Shown: positions 35,784 to 43,657 of the stretch, piece by piece
Numbering within the stretch: position 1 is the first letter of the stretch
Layout of the letters: each line of letters opens with the position of its first letter
Assembly (NCBI GenBank): GCA_013349435.1
Contig: DUZQ01000013.1
Coordinates: forward strand, 1 to 48,615
DNA: 48,615 nucleotides
From: Planctomycetota bacterium
Lineage (GTDB): Bacteria; Planctomycetota; Phycisphaerae; Sedimentisphaerales; Anaerohalosphaeraceae
Direction of reading: 5' to 3'
Notes under the pieces: generated by a model
The model's input: only the letters and a program-made list of their open reading frames with translations
Told to the model about the DNA's origin: nothing
The model's database searches: none
Position numbers and translations under genes: made by a program

Positions 35784-37256
35784 TTGTCGATACCGACCTT
35801 AATTACATTCGTTGTTTACTTTGTCTTCCTGCTCGGTATCGGTGCATATTTTTATCGTAAGTCAGTTAGCATCGAGGATTACCTCCTGGGCGGCAGAGGC
35901 ATGGGGGCATGGGTGACGGCACTATCGGCACAGGCCAGTGATATGAGCGGCTGGCTGTTGATGGGCCTGCCGGGGGCTATCTACCTTGGAGGCATCGAAA
36001 ATGCGTGGATCGCCATCGGGCTGTTTTTCGGCACAGTCCTTAACTGGCAACTGGTCGCCGGCCGGCTGCGGGTCTATACGGAAAAGACCAATACCATAAC
36101 CCTGCCGTCTTTCTTCGAGGAACGCTTCGGCGACCCTACAGGCCTTTTGAGAACGGTCTCGGCGATTATCATACTCGTATTCTTTGCAATATACGCCAGC
36201 TCCGGTTTGGTCGCTGCAGGGAAGCTCTTTGAGGCCGTCTTCGGTATCAATTATCAGCTCGCGGTTATTGTCGGCGGAACGGTAATAATCGCATACACCT
36301 TTCTCGGTGGATTCTTAGCCGTCTGCTGGACGGATTTGTTCCAGGGATCTTTGATGGTTGTGGCGATTGTGCTTGTGCCGATACTTGCATACTTTGAGAC
36401 AGGCGGCACAGAGCCAATCAGAGCAAACATGGCGGCAAAGGGCATATCCACCGGTTTGATACCCGCCGGCAGCAAATTTCCCCTTTTGGCTATTCTCTCT
36501 GCGTCGGCGTGGGGATTGGGTTATTTCGGCCAGCCCCACATACTGGCCCGGTTCATGAGCGCAAAATCGCTGACCAAGCTGAAAGAATCGATGCAGATAG
36601 CAATCGTGTGGGTATTTATGTCTTTGTCGGGGGCGGTCGTTGTAGGGCTTGTCGGTATCGGAATGTTCGACAATCTGGCCGGCGGCGACCAGGAGAACGT
36701 ATTTATCTATATGATTGACAAGCTGTTTAATCCGTGGGCCGGCGGGGTAATGTTAGCGGCGATACTGTCGGCTATCATGTCAACTATAGATTCGCAACTT
36801 CTGGTTTCTTCATCGGCGCTGGCGGAGGATTTTTATCAAAAAGCGATAAAGAAAAACGCTTCTCAGCGCGAGATAATAATCGCAGGAAGGATTTGCGTTA
36901 TCATCATATCGGCGGTGGCGCTGTTTTTGGCTCTGAGGCCGAACGACACAATATTGGGAATTGTAGCGTACGCGTGGGCCGGTTTCGGCGCGGCATTCGG
37001 GCCTCTGGTGCTGTTTGCTTTATTTTCGCGGAGGACGACCTGGCACTCGGCCCTGGCTGGTATGGTGGCCGGAACCGTGGTTTTAGTGGTCTTCAAACAG
37101 GTTGGGCTGGGAGAGTATCTGTACGAAATCGTTCCGGGATTCTTGGCTAACTGCTCAACCATAATGGTAATCAACAGATTCTTCCAGCAAAAAGATACGC
37201 AGATACTGAAGGATTATGACTTGGTCACCGCTACAATCAGAAAGTTGAATAAATAA
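35784..37256 (+). CDS. Sodium/solute symporter, PutP type (SSS family)
   Basis: A 490-residue sodium symporter with about 13 membrane helices. Family motifs: SVSIEDYLLGGRGMGAWVTA, SAQASDMSGWLLMGLPGAIY, NWQLVAGRLRVYT, TLPSFFEERFGD, AYTFLGGFLAVCWTDLFQG, GYFGQPHILARFMSAKS, and LSAIMSTIDSQLLVSSSALAEDFY. It most resembles sodium/proline symporter PutP, but substrate is not proven. It starts with TTG 35784, 10 bases after AAAGG; no ATG fits. The C-terminal stretch ends LNK. Confidence 0.88.
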   Translation: MSIPTLITFVVYFVFLLGIGAYFYRKSVSIEDYLLGGRGMGAWVTALSAQASDMSGWLLMGLPGAIYLGGIENAWIAIGLFFGTVLNWQLVAGRLRVYTEKTNTITLPSFFEERFGDPTGLLRTVSAIIILVFFAIYASSGLVAAGKLFEAVFGINYQLAVIVGGTVIIAYTFLGGFLAVCWTDLFQGSLMVVAIVLVPILAYFETGGTEPIRANMAAKGISTGLIPAGSKFPLLAILSASAWGLGYFGQPHILARFMSAKSLTKLKESMQIAIVWVFMSLSGAVVVGLVGIGMFDNLAGGDQENVFIYMIDKLFNPWAGGVMLAAILSAIMSTIDSQLLVSSSALAEDFYQKAIKKNASQREIIIAGRICVIIISAVALFLALRPNDTILGIVAYAWAGFGAAFGPLVLFALFSRRTTWHSALAGMVAGTVVLVVFKQVGLGEYLYEIVPGFLANCSTIMVINRFFQQKDTQILKDYDLVTATIRKLNK

Positions 37257-37274
37257 AGGCTTCTGGTAATAAAA

Positions 37275-37328
37275 CCCCGGCCACCCATCCTTCGTTAAAA
37301 ACTACGGAGGGTAAACGGGTGCCCGGGC
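37275..37328. repeat. Nested palindrome after the symporter gene
   Basis: Outer arms CCCGGCCACCC (37276-37286) and GGGTGCCCGGG (37317-37327) pair with a single mismatch; inside, TCCTTCGT (37288-37295) pairs with ACGGAGGG. The inner core equals that at 3855-3878. It may terminate symporter transcription, though no T-run follows. Confidence 0.6.
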
Positions 37329-37380
37329 TAAACAGGCGTTATGATATGTTACCAACAAATGACAGATGCGCCCGGGGGCT

Positions 37381-37428
37381 GATTTTTATATTAAAAATGT
37401 TTGACAGTGCCGAATCGGCGGATATAAT
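37381..37428 (+). promoter_or_regulatory. Strong promoter of rplM-rpsI with AT-rich upstream element
   Basis: TTGACA (37401-37406), 16 bases, TATAAT (37423-37428). Directly upstream is an A/T tract with a 7-base inverted repeat (ATTTTTA ... TAAAAAT, 37382-37398), which resembles an UP element for the RNA polymerase alpha subunit. This is a fitting arrangement for ribosomal protein genes. Confidence 0.8.
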
Positions 37429-37467
37429 GTTGCGTTTTCCGAAAGAAAATGGTATTAGGGTAATATT

Positions 37468-37896
37468 ATGAAGACTTTTGTGGCGAAAAAAGAGGCTGTC
37501 GAGCATAATTGGTATGTAGCAGATGCCGATGGTCAAATTCTGGGCCGACTGGCGGCGGGTATCGCACCGATTTTGATGGGTAAGTCGAAGCCGACCTACA
37601 CGCCTCACGTGGATACGGGAGACTACGTGATTGTCGTAAATGCCGAGAAAATCAGGCTTAGCGGCGATAAGGCCCAAACCAAACAATACCAGCACTACAC
37701 CAGACACCCGGGAGGGCAAAAGAGTGTCTCTTTTGAGCAAATGCTCTCGAATCAGCCCGAGAGGGTGATAGAATTAGCCGTCAGGCGAATGCTTCCGAAG
37801 AACAAACTGGGTCGGCAAATGCTGAAAAAGTTGAAGGTTTTTCGGGGTCCGCAGCACAACCACGGTGCACAAAAACCTGAAAAACTCGAATTGTGA
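37468..37896 (+). CDS. rplM: Large ribosomal subunit protein uL13
   Basis: A 142-residue L13, a 50S assembly protein binding 23S rRNA. Motifs HNWYVADADGQILGRLA, GKSKPTYTPHVDTGDYVIVVNA, KQYQHYTRHPGG, AVRRMLPKNKLGRQMLKKLKVFRGPQHNH are standard (conserved block ends at the usual length). It is preceded by a promoter and followed after 23 bases by rpsI, the usual pairing. Confidence 0.97.
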   Translation: MKTFVAKKEAVEHNWYVADADGQILGRLAAGIAPILMGKSKPTYTPHVDTGDYVIVVNAEKIRLSGDKAQTKQYQHYTRHPGGQKSVSFEQMLSNQPERVIELAVRRMLPKNKLGRQMLKKLKVFRGPQHNHGAQKPEKLEL

Positions 37897-37919
37897 GGTT
37901 TTTAAGAGAGATTTAAGAT

Positions 37920-38435
37920 ATGTCTAAAAAGGAAGCTGAAGGCCCTCTGATTGAACCGGGCAAAGCAGCAGGGCAAAGTACAGCTAAAGCAAAATTCGAT
38001 CCGGCCAGGGACAAGACGGATAAAAAGGCGAAGAAGGAACCGGATAAAAGCGGGTATATCTGGGGTACCGGCAGACGCAAGAGGAGCGTTGCGCGAGTGC
38101 GAATCCGGCCGGGCAAAGGCAAGCTGCTTATAAACAAGAAAAATGTAGATGATTACTTTGCCCGCCGGCAGGACAGAGATGTTGTGATTGCTCCTCTTAA
38201 GGCAACGGATAAGCTAAAAGCCTTCGACGTTTTTGTAAATGTCAGAGGTGGCGGGACGAGCGGCCAATCCGGCGCGACGATGTTAGGGATAGCAAGGGCT
38301 CTTAGAAATTACGACGATGGCCTGCTTAAGATACTGCGTGACGGCGGTTATCTGACACGCGACGGCAGGATGGTGGAACGGAAAAAGCCCGGCCAGAAAG
38401 GAGCGAGGCGAAGGTTCCAGTTTTCCAAGCGTTGA
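37920..38435 (+). CDS. rpsI: Small ribosomal subunit protein uS9 with lysine-rich N-terminal extension
   Basis: A 171-residue S9; the core, starting near residue 46 (YIWGTGRRKRSVARVRI), has the family motifs FVNVRGGGTSGQSGAT, GIARALRNYD, and the C-terminal KPGQKGARRRFQFSKR tail that reaches the P site. The first 45 residues are an extra Lys/Asp/Glu/Ala-rich leader, absent from most bacterial S9 proteins of about 130 residues. The ATG follows GAGAGATTTAAGAT. It ends 30 bases before a strong terminator. Confidence 0.96.
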   Translation: MSKKEAEGPLIEPGKAAGQSTAKAKFDPARDKTDKKAKKEPDKSGYIWGTGRRKRSVARVRIRPGKGKLLINKKNVDDYFARRQDRDVVIAPLKATDKLKAFDVFVNVRGGGTSGQSGATMLGIARALRNYDDGLLKILRDGGYLTRDGRMVERKKPGQKGARRRFQFSKR

Positions 38436-38465
38436 TTTGCAAATCGGATTTTGGATTATTACAAT

Positions 38466-38500
38466 AGCCGCCGGGAAAACTTTTCGGCGGCTGTTTTTTT
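38466..38500 (+). terminator. Rho-independent terminator of rplM-rpsI
   Basis: Stem AGCCGCCG (38466-38473) / CGGCGGCT (38485-38492), loop of 11, followed by G and a run of seven T. A strong intrinsic terminator. Confidence 0.9.
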
Positions 38501-38520
38501 ATGTAATGCCCGGCTGTGAA

Positions 38521-38548
38521 GACACGGCCAAACAAGTTTAGCCGTGTC
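38521..38548 (+). promoter_or_regulatory. Hairpin upstream of argC
   Basis: Perfect eight-base inverted repeat GACACGGC (38521-38528) / GCCGTGTC (38541-38548), loop of 12, lying between the rpsI terminator and argC. No T-run follows. It may be an operator or leader hairpin for arginine genes; this is inference. Confidence 0.45.
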
Positions 38549-38616
38549 ACCCAATGGTACTATTGAGCTCGATGTTATTGGATTTGGCGGCAGTTTTTTT
38601 GCGGAAAGGATTAGAG

Positions 38617-39627
38617 ATGATACGAGTAGCGATAATCGGGGCAAGCGGTTATACGGGTCTTGAGTCGATTGAAATAATCCTGCGCCATCCGGAGGCCAAG
38701 CTTGTTTATCTTACAGCCCTGCCCCAGGAATGCGGACGGGCCAGTGAAGTATTCGGGCGGCTTAAGGGAAGATGCAGTTTGCATATCGAGCCTCTGGATC
38801 TGGACAAGTTGGGCGCCGAGGCTGATGTGTCTCTTTGCTGTCTGCCGCATAAGGTCTCGATGGGATTTGTGCCTAAACTGCTCGAAACGGGCGTTAAGGT
38901 TATCGATTTCAGTGCGGACTACCGGCTCAAAGATGTTACGGTTTATGAGAGTTTTTACAAAGTAAAGCACACCGATACGAAGAATTTGCCGGCCGCTGCG
39001 TTCGGATTACCGGAGTTGTTTCGTGAGCAGATAAAAGGGGCAAACCTGGTTGCGAATCCCGGGTGTTATCCGACCGGAGCGATACTGGCAATTGCTCCGC
39101 TGCTTAAAAACGGCCTTATAAATACGAACTCGATTATCGTAAATGCGGTAACGGGCGTGTCGGGGGGCGGCAAGAATCCTTCGACCGCCTTTCATTTTCC
39201 GAATATGAACGAGAACCTGTTTGCGTATGCGGTCGGGTCGCATCGACACATGCCGGAGATGGAGCAGATTGCGACACAGGTGGCCAGTGAGCAGGTCCGG
39301 ATTCTTTTTCAGCCGCATGTCGGGCCGTTCGACAGAGGGATACTTTCGACTGTATATTGTGAGCCGGCCAAGGAATTGGACGCCGATAAGCTCAAATCGA
39401 TTTACAAGACATTTTATAATTCGGAACCGTTTGTGCAGGTAACAGATTCACCGCCTGCGGTGAAGAATGTCGCCGGCGGCAATTATTGCCATGTATTTGC
39501 AACTATGGCCAGGGGTAAAGTTGTGTGCTTTTCGGCGATTGACAACCTCGTCAAGGGCGCATCAGGCCAGGCGGTGCAGAATATGAATATTATCTTTGGG
39601 CTGGATGAGACTTTAGGCCTTGAATAA
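38617..39627 (+). CDS. argC: N-acetyl-gamma-glutamyl-phosphate reductase
   Basis: A 336-residue arginine-synthesis enzyme that reduces N-acetylglutamyl phosphate to the semialdehyde with NADPH. Rossmann motif IIGASGYTGLE, DVSLCCLPHKVSM, catalytic ANPGCYPTGAILA, VTGVSGGGKNPS, HRHMPEMEQI, and NLVKGASGQAVQNMNI. ATG 38617 has AAAGGA upstream; the frame opens at 38554 but that stretch is not conserved. No other arg gene is adjacent. Its stop overlaps the next start by one base. Confidence 0.96.
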   Translation: MIRVAIIGASGYTGLESIEIILRHPEAKLVYLTALPQECGRASEVFGRLKGRCSLHIEPLDLDKLGAEADVSLCCLPHKVSMGFVPKLLETGVKVIDFSADYRLKDVTVYESFYKVKHTDTKNLPAAAFGLPELFREQIKGANLVANPGCYPTGAILAIAPLLKNGLINTNSIIVNAVTGVSGGGKNPSTAFHFPNMNENLFAYAVGSHRHMPEMEQIATQVASEQVRILFQPHVGPFDRGILSTVYCEPAKELDADKLKSIYKTFYNSEPFVQVTDSPPAVKNVAGGNYCHVFATMARGKVVCFSAIDNLVKGASGQAVQNMNIIFGLDETLGLE

Positions 39628-40478
39628 TGGCTAAAGGTGTTATAAAAGTTGCGACGTGTCAGTTTGCGGTCGGTGCCGACATCAAAAGAAACAGCCGGCG
39701 GGTTTGCGCGTATCTGGATAAAGCCCGCAAAGCAAAAGCCGATATCGTTCATTTTCCTGAATGTGCACTGAGTGGGTACGCAAGCGTTGACTACAAGACA
39801 TTTGACGGGTACGACTGGGATTTATTAAAGAAAGAGGCCCAAAAGGTCATAGCCCTTGTGGGAAAGCTGAGGCTGTGGGTGGTATTAGGTTCGGCGTACA
39901 GATTGACCGAACCGAATAAACCACACAACAGTCTTTATTTGATTGGGCCGGAAGGCGATATCATCGACCGGTACGACAAGAGATTCTGTACGGAGATTGA
40001 CCTGGCCAATTTTACGCCGGGAAACCACTTTGTGAACTTTGACATTAATGGGGTGAAGTGCTCGCTGTTGATATGTTTTGATTTACGGTTTCCGGAGATT
40101 TACAGACAGCTCAAGAAGCGAAAGGTCGATTGTATTTTTCAATCGTTTTACAACGCCCGGCAGAAAGGCCCGAGCGTGCATACCGATATTATGAGGCAGA
40201 CGATGCAGTGCAGGGCGGCGACGAATCATTTTTGGGTGAGTATGGCGAATTCGAGCGGGTACTATTCGCCTTATCCATCATGTTTTATCCAGCCTGACGG
40301 TAAGATTGCGGCTCAGCTTGGGTTCAATCGTGCAGGTATGATGATTAACACGGTGGACCTTGGTAAGGTGTTTTACGACCCATCGGCAAAATTCCGAGAG
40401 ATGGCAATGAAGGGCCGGCTCAGCAACGGACAGGGAAGTATCAAAGACCCGCGGTCAAGAAACAGCAAGACTCTTTAG
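39627..40478 (+). CDS. Carbon-nitrogen hydrolase (nitrilase superfamily)
   Basis: A 283-residue amidase-like enzyme with the Glu-Lys-Cys triad: HFPECALSGYA (Glu), DRYDKRFC (Lys), and LICFDLRFPEIYRQL (Cys). The fold suits small amides, carbamoyl putrescine or nitrile-derived substrates in the cytoplasm, but the substrate is unknown. Its start overlaps the argC stop, suggesting translational coupling and maybe a link to nitrogen or arginine metabolism (inference). The end is 85 bases before smpB. Confidence 0.85.
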   Translation: MAKGVIKVATCQFAVGADIKRNSRRVCAYLDKARKAKADIVHFPECALSGYASVDYKTFDGYDWDLLKKEAQKVIALVGKLRLWVVLGSAYRLTEPNKPHNSLYLIGPEGDIIDRYDKRFCTEIDLANFTPGNHFVNFDINGVKCSLLICFDLRFPEIYRQLKKRKVDCIFQSFYNARQKGPSVHTDIMRQTMQCRAATNHFWVSMANSSGYYSPYPSCFIQPDGKIAAQLGFNRAGMMINTVDLGKVFYDPSAKFREMAMKGRLSNGQGSIKDPRSRNSKTL

Positions 40479-40563
40479 ACTTAACTTTTACACTTTTCGG
40501 CCTAAGACAGTGCGGACTTGTCTGTTCTTGCAAAATCGCCTCTGCGGGCGTATGATGGGCCTG

Positions 40564-41049
40564 ATGGCAAGGAAAACGCATAAAACCAAAGGTCCGCCGG
40601 GCATCCAGGTCAAGAACAAAAAGGCCTATCGCGACTTTCAGCTCTTAGAGAAGGTCGAGGCCGGCATGGAGCTTTTAGGCACGGAGGTAAAGAGTCTGCG
40701 TGACCACGGCGGAGACCTTGAAGGCTCATACGCCCGTATTATGAACGATGAGTGCTGGCTCATCGGCTGCAAGATCGCCCCGTATGCACAGGCCTCCCAC
40801 AACAATCATGAGCCTGAAAGAAATCGAAAGCTGTTGCTGCACAAAAGACAGATTGCAAAAATAAAAATTAAACTTGCACAGCGGGGCTTTACTCTCGTGC
40901 CGCTTCGGATATACTTTAATAGCAGAGGCCTGGCAAAGGCCGAGTTAGCACTTGCAACGGGCAAAAGACAATACGATAAACGCCAAAAGATACAGCAGCG
41001 CGAGCAAAAAAGGGATGTCGAAAGAAGCATGAAAAAATATCGGCGTTAA
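40564..41049 (+). CDS. smpB: SsrA-binding protein SmpB
   Basis: A 161-residue tmRNA partner needed to rescue stalled ribosomes. Motifs NKKAYRDFQLLEKVEAGMELLGTEVKSLR (as conserved blocks), GSYARIMNDECWLIGCKIAPY, ERNRKLLLHKRQIAKI, FTLVPLRIYFNSRGLAK, and the basic tail KRQYDKRQKIQQREQKRDVER that mimics a codon-anticodon stem. ATG 40564 or 40552 are both possible. It is monocistronic-looking, followed by a palindromic repeat. The tmRNA gene is not in the window. Confidence 0.95.
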   Translation: MARKTHKTKGPPGIQVKNKKAYRDFQLLEKVEAGMELLGTEVKSLRDHGGDLEGSYARIMNDECWLIGCKIAPYAQASHNNHEPERNRKLLLHKRQIAKIKIKLAQRGFTLVPLRIYFNSRGLAKAELALATGKRQYDKRQKIQQREQKRDVERSMKKYRR

Positions 41050-41052
41050 GAG

Positions 41053-41123
41053 GTCACCCTGAGCGCAGCGAAGGGTCTCGTTTGTACGAAAATAATGAGA
41101 TTCTTCGCTTCGCTCAGAATGAC
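41053..41123. repeat. Inverted-repeat intergenic element (MITE-like)
   Basis: Two arms of about 27 bases, GTCACCCTGAGCG... and, on the opposite strand, GTCATTCTGAGCG..., match with about five differences and flank a 17-base centre. Ends GTCA...TGAC. No ORF. It resembles the short CTGAGCG/AGCGAAG repeats scattered in many bacterial genomes. It abuts the smpB stop. Confidence 0.65.
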
Positions 41124-41172
41124 AGGCGCATTGTGTACTCATTTTGTTAGAGATTGCAGGAAAGGTTGTATT

Positions 41173-41568
41173 ATGGCAAAGGACGATGAGAAAGAAAAGA
41201 AGATAATTGTGGATGAGGACTGGAAGGCCCAGGCCAAGAAGGAAAAGGATATTTTGGCCGCCCAGGAAAAGGCCGAGCAGGAAAAGAAAGAAAAGCAACG
41301 CTCTGCCCTTCCGCCTGCCGACTTCGCCGGGCTTGTAAATACATTCACCACGCAGGCCTTTTTCGCAATGGGTGTGCTTCGCACCAAGGAAGACAAAGAC
41401 ATCCCCGCCGACCTGGAACTGGCCAGGTACAATATCGACATGTTGGAGGTCCTGGGTACTAAGACCAGCGGCAATATCACCGATGAGGAAAAGAAGCTGC
41501 TCGATAACACCCTCCATCAGTTGCGGATGGCCTTTGTAAAAGTATCAGAGTCGAAGGAGGCCGAATAA
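41173..41568 (+). CDS. DUF1844 family protein
   Basis: A 131-residue protein. The first 50 residues are highly charged (MAKDDEKEKKIIVDEDWK, then AQEKAEQEKKEKQ), predicted helical. The conserved DUF1844 region follows: PADFAGLVNTFTTQAFFAMGV, DLELARYNIDMLEVLGTKTSGN, DEEKKLLDNTLHQLRMAFV. The function is unknown; the family is widespread in planctomycetes and deltaproteobacteria. ATG 41173 has GGAAAGG upstream. The upstream 26 codons of open frame come from the repeat and are not likely translated. trpC begins 4 bases later. Confidence 0.85.
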   Translation: MAKDDEKEKKIIVDEDWKAQAKKEKDILAAQEKAEQEKKEKQRSALPPADFAGLVNTFTTQAFFAMGVLRTKEDKDIPADLELARYNIDMLEVLGTKTSGNITDEEKKLLDNTLHQLRMAFVKVSESKEAE

Positions 41569-41572
41569 AACC

Positions 41573-42388
41573 TTGCCTGATATTTTAGATAAAATCGTAG
41601 CCGATAAACGTGTCGAGGTTGCTCAGCGGATGGCCCAAAAGCCGTTGGGGTCGCTCACCGCGGCTGTCTCGAACCTGCCCAAGTGCCGTAATTTTCATAA
41701 GGCTATAACAAAACCGAACGGACGGGGCGTAAACGTAATAGCCGAGATCAAGAAGGCCTCACCCTCGGCCGGCCTTATCCGCGAAGACTTTGACCCGGTC
41801 GAAATTGCAAAGATATATCACACCTGCGGGGCAGATGCGATAAGCGTCCTGACCGACGAAAAGTATTTCCAGGGAAAGCTCAAATACATCGCCCAGGTCA
41901 AAGAGCAGGTGCCGCTGCCGGTCCTGCGAAAAGACTTTATCATCGACAAATATCAGATTTACGAGGCCCGCGCAGCCGGTGCCGATGCGATTTTGCTCAT
42001 TGCCGAAGTCTTAAACCCGGCCCGGATTATGGATTTTCTCATCCTGGCGAGCAAGCTGACGATGACTTCCATTATCGAGGTTCATTCAGCCGATACGCTC
42101 CTTGCGCTTCGCAGCCTTGTAGGCTTTCCACTGAAACACTACAGCGTCATCGGAATTAATAATCGCGACCTTACTACAATGGATGTGGACCTGGCCACTA
42201 CCAGCCGATTAGCAGACCTGGTTGACAACAAAAAAGAGCTTATTACCGAAAGCGGTGTAAAAACAAGGGCCGATGTCGAAAAGCTCATATCAATCGGCCT
42301 CGGCGCCGTGCTCATCGGCCAAACACTCTGCGAAGCCGGCGATATCGAAAAAAAGTTTAAAGAATTGTTCGAACCAGCCGGACCATAG
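41573..42388 (+). CDS. trpC: Indole-3-glycerol phosphate synthase
   Basis: A 271-residue TIM-barrel enzyme that closes the indole ring in tryptophan synthesis. Motifs: VIAEIKKASPSAGLIREDFDP, AISVLTDEKYFQG, VLRKDFIIDKYQIYEARAAGADAILLI (as conserved blocks), IIEVHSADTL, IGINNRDLTTMDVD, LITESGVKTRADVEKL, AVLIGQTLCEA. Start TTG 41573; an AAGGAGG site lies at the end of the DUF1844 gene, so they are coupled. No other trp gene is nearby, and trpC here is stand-alone. Confidence 0.95.
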   Translation: MPDILDKIVADKRVEVAQRMAQKPLGSLTAAVSNLPKCRNFHKAITKPNGRGVNVIAEIKKASPSAGLIREDFDPVEIAKIYHTCGADAISVLTDEKYFQGKLKYIAQVKEQVPLPVLRKDFIIDKYQIYEARAAGADAILLIAEVLNPARIMDFLILASKLTMTSIIEVHSADTLLALRSLVGFPLKHYSVIGINNRDLTTMDVDLATTSRLADLVDNKKELITESGVKTRADVEKLISIGLGAVLIGQTLCEAGDIEKKFKELFEPAGP

Positions 42389-42410
42389 TAAAATATATTG
42401 TTTCCTTTTG

Positions 42411-42434
42411 TCATTCCCGCGAAAGCGGGAATCC
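42411..42434. repeat. Palindromic hairpin repeat
   Basis: Perfect arms ATTCCCGC (42413-42420) / GCGGGAAT (42425-42432) around a GAAA tetraloop, flanked by TC and CC. This common REP-like hairpin shares its TCATTCC/GGAATCC ends with the element at 3841-3896. Downstream, GAATCCGT is repeated twice (about 42453-42470). It may stabilise or end the trpC mRNA. Confidence 0.6.
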
Positions 42435-42520
42435 AAGAGTTGAAAAATAGTGTGAATCCGTATGAATCCGTGTCTAAAAACAATCAGGTTTGAGTAAATA
42501 AATAACTCAGGAGTTACAAG

Positions 42521-43024
42521 ATGCAAAAGCAGGCCGAGTATGAAAAGGCAATAAAGACCAAGTATCCCGAACCCATAGTCATCGTCATCGCCAAAGATGC
42601 GAACGGCAAGGCCAATCCAATGACCGCCGGCTGGAACACCATCGTTTCCGGCTCGCCGCCTATGATGGCTGTAGCGGTTGTTCCCAAGCGTCATACCGCC
42701 GCCGCCATCGGTCACTCGAAGTGTTTTACGATAGCCTTTCCCTCAACCGATATGGCAGAAGAAGCGCTGTTTTTCGGCACAAAGAGCGGACGTGACATCG
42801 ATAAACTCGAAGTTACCGGCTGCAAGACCGAACCGGCAACCAAAATCGACTCGGTGATTTTATCTGATGCAACGGCCAATTTCGAGTGTGAGCTCCAAAC
42901 GCAGATACCAACCGGCGACCACATCCTTTTTGTCGGAAAAGTCGTCGCCTCTCATATCAATACCGAGCCCACAAAACGGCTCTACACAACAGCCGCCGGC
43001 GGAGAAATGGGCCCGGCATCATAA
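42521..43024 (+). CDS. Flavin reductase-like (FMN-binding split-barrel) protein
   Basis: A 167-residue protein with the flavin reductase-like fold: PIVIVIAKDANGKANPMTAGWNTIVSGSPPMMAVAV, at about residues 18-54, is the FMN-binding first half, followed by TAAAIGHSKCFTIAFPS, FFGTKSGRDIDKLE, and ILFVGKVVASHI. The family includes flavoredoxins that carry electrons in anaerobes and NAD(P)H:FMN oxidoreductases. The partner is unknown. The start has a CAGGAG ribosome site. Confidence 0.82.
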   Translation: MQKQAEYEKAIKTKYPEPIVIVIAKDANGKANPMTAGWNTIVSGSPPMMAVAVVPKRHTAAAIGHSKCFTIAFPSTDMAEEALFFGTKSGRDIDKLEVTGCKTEPATKIDSVILSDATANFECELQTQIPTGDHILFVGKVVASHINTEPTKRLYTTAAGGEMGPAS

Positions 43025-43071
43025 AAGCCTAACAATTAACCGACATTTTTATTGGGTCTTTTAAAAAATAC

Positions 43072-43097
43072 GGAACCAATTCCACCCTCAATCCGAC
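43072..43097 (+). promoter_or_regulatory. Candidate ECF-type autoregulatory promoter
   Basis: GGAACC (43072-43077), 16 bases, CGAC (43094-43097), resembling the GGAAC / CGTC signature of ECF sigma factors, 11 bases before the sigma gene start. It is a visual match only. Confidence 0.4.
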
Positions 43098-43108
43098 TTT
43101 TAATATAG

Positions 43109-43657
43109 ATGCGAAACCGAGCCGAGCAAATAGAAAACGAGCTGCTGGTTATAAGGTGCCAGCAGGGAGATAGCGAAGCATACAGCAAGCTCGTGGCAAA
43201 ATGGCAAAGACGGCTTTTCAATTACGCTTATAAGGTTACCGGTTCTAAAAGTGCAAGCTGGGACATCGTCCAGGATACATGGTACGCTGTCATAAAAGGC
43301 CTGCGTAAACTCGATGATGCCAGCGTATTTGGCTTTTGGGTGTTCAGGATATTGAGCAATAAATGTAACGACTGGTTGCGAAAGCAGCAAAGACGGGCCC
43401 GGCTAAGTGACGAACTCCGAGGCCGGGCCAATAATAGCCAAGCGCCTCGAGCCGACAGCGCAGCAGACTCGCTTGAAGAGACTATCGAAAAATTATCACC
43501 CGACCGCAGGATTCTGCTGGCGCTGCGATATAAGGAAGAGTTTGATATTGCTCAAATAGCACAGATTCTTAACATCCCGGAAGGTACGGTGAAATCACGT
43601 TTGCACCGAACATTAGAAAAATTGCGACAGCTAATGGAGCGCAGGCAAAATGGATAA
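43109..43657 (+). CDS. ECF-type RNA polymerase sigma factor
   Basis: A 182-residue sigma-70 family ECF factor. Region 2 (about 12-80): GDSEAYSKLVAKWQRRLFNYAYKVTGS, WDIVQDTWYAVIKGLRKL, FGFWVFRILSNKCNDWLRK; linker about 80-120; region 4 (about 120-178): SPDRRILLALRYKEEFDIAQIAQIL, IPEGTVKSRLHRTLEKLRQ, a helix-turn-helix binding the -35 element. No ribosome site is clear upstream of the ATG. It overlaps the following two-helix membrane protein by 8 bases, so that protein is a candidate partner or anti-sigma. The target genes are unknown. Confidence 0.93.
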   Translation: MRNRAEQIENELLVIRCQQGDSEAYSKLVAKWQRRLFNYAYKVTGSKSASWDIVQDTWYAVIKGLRKLDDASVFGFWVFRILSNKCNDWLRKQQRRARLSDELRGRANNSQAPRADSAADSLEETIEKLSPDRRILLALRYKEEFDIAQIAQILNIPEGTVKSRLHRTLEKLRQLMERRQNG

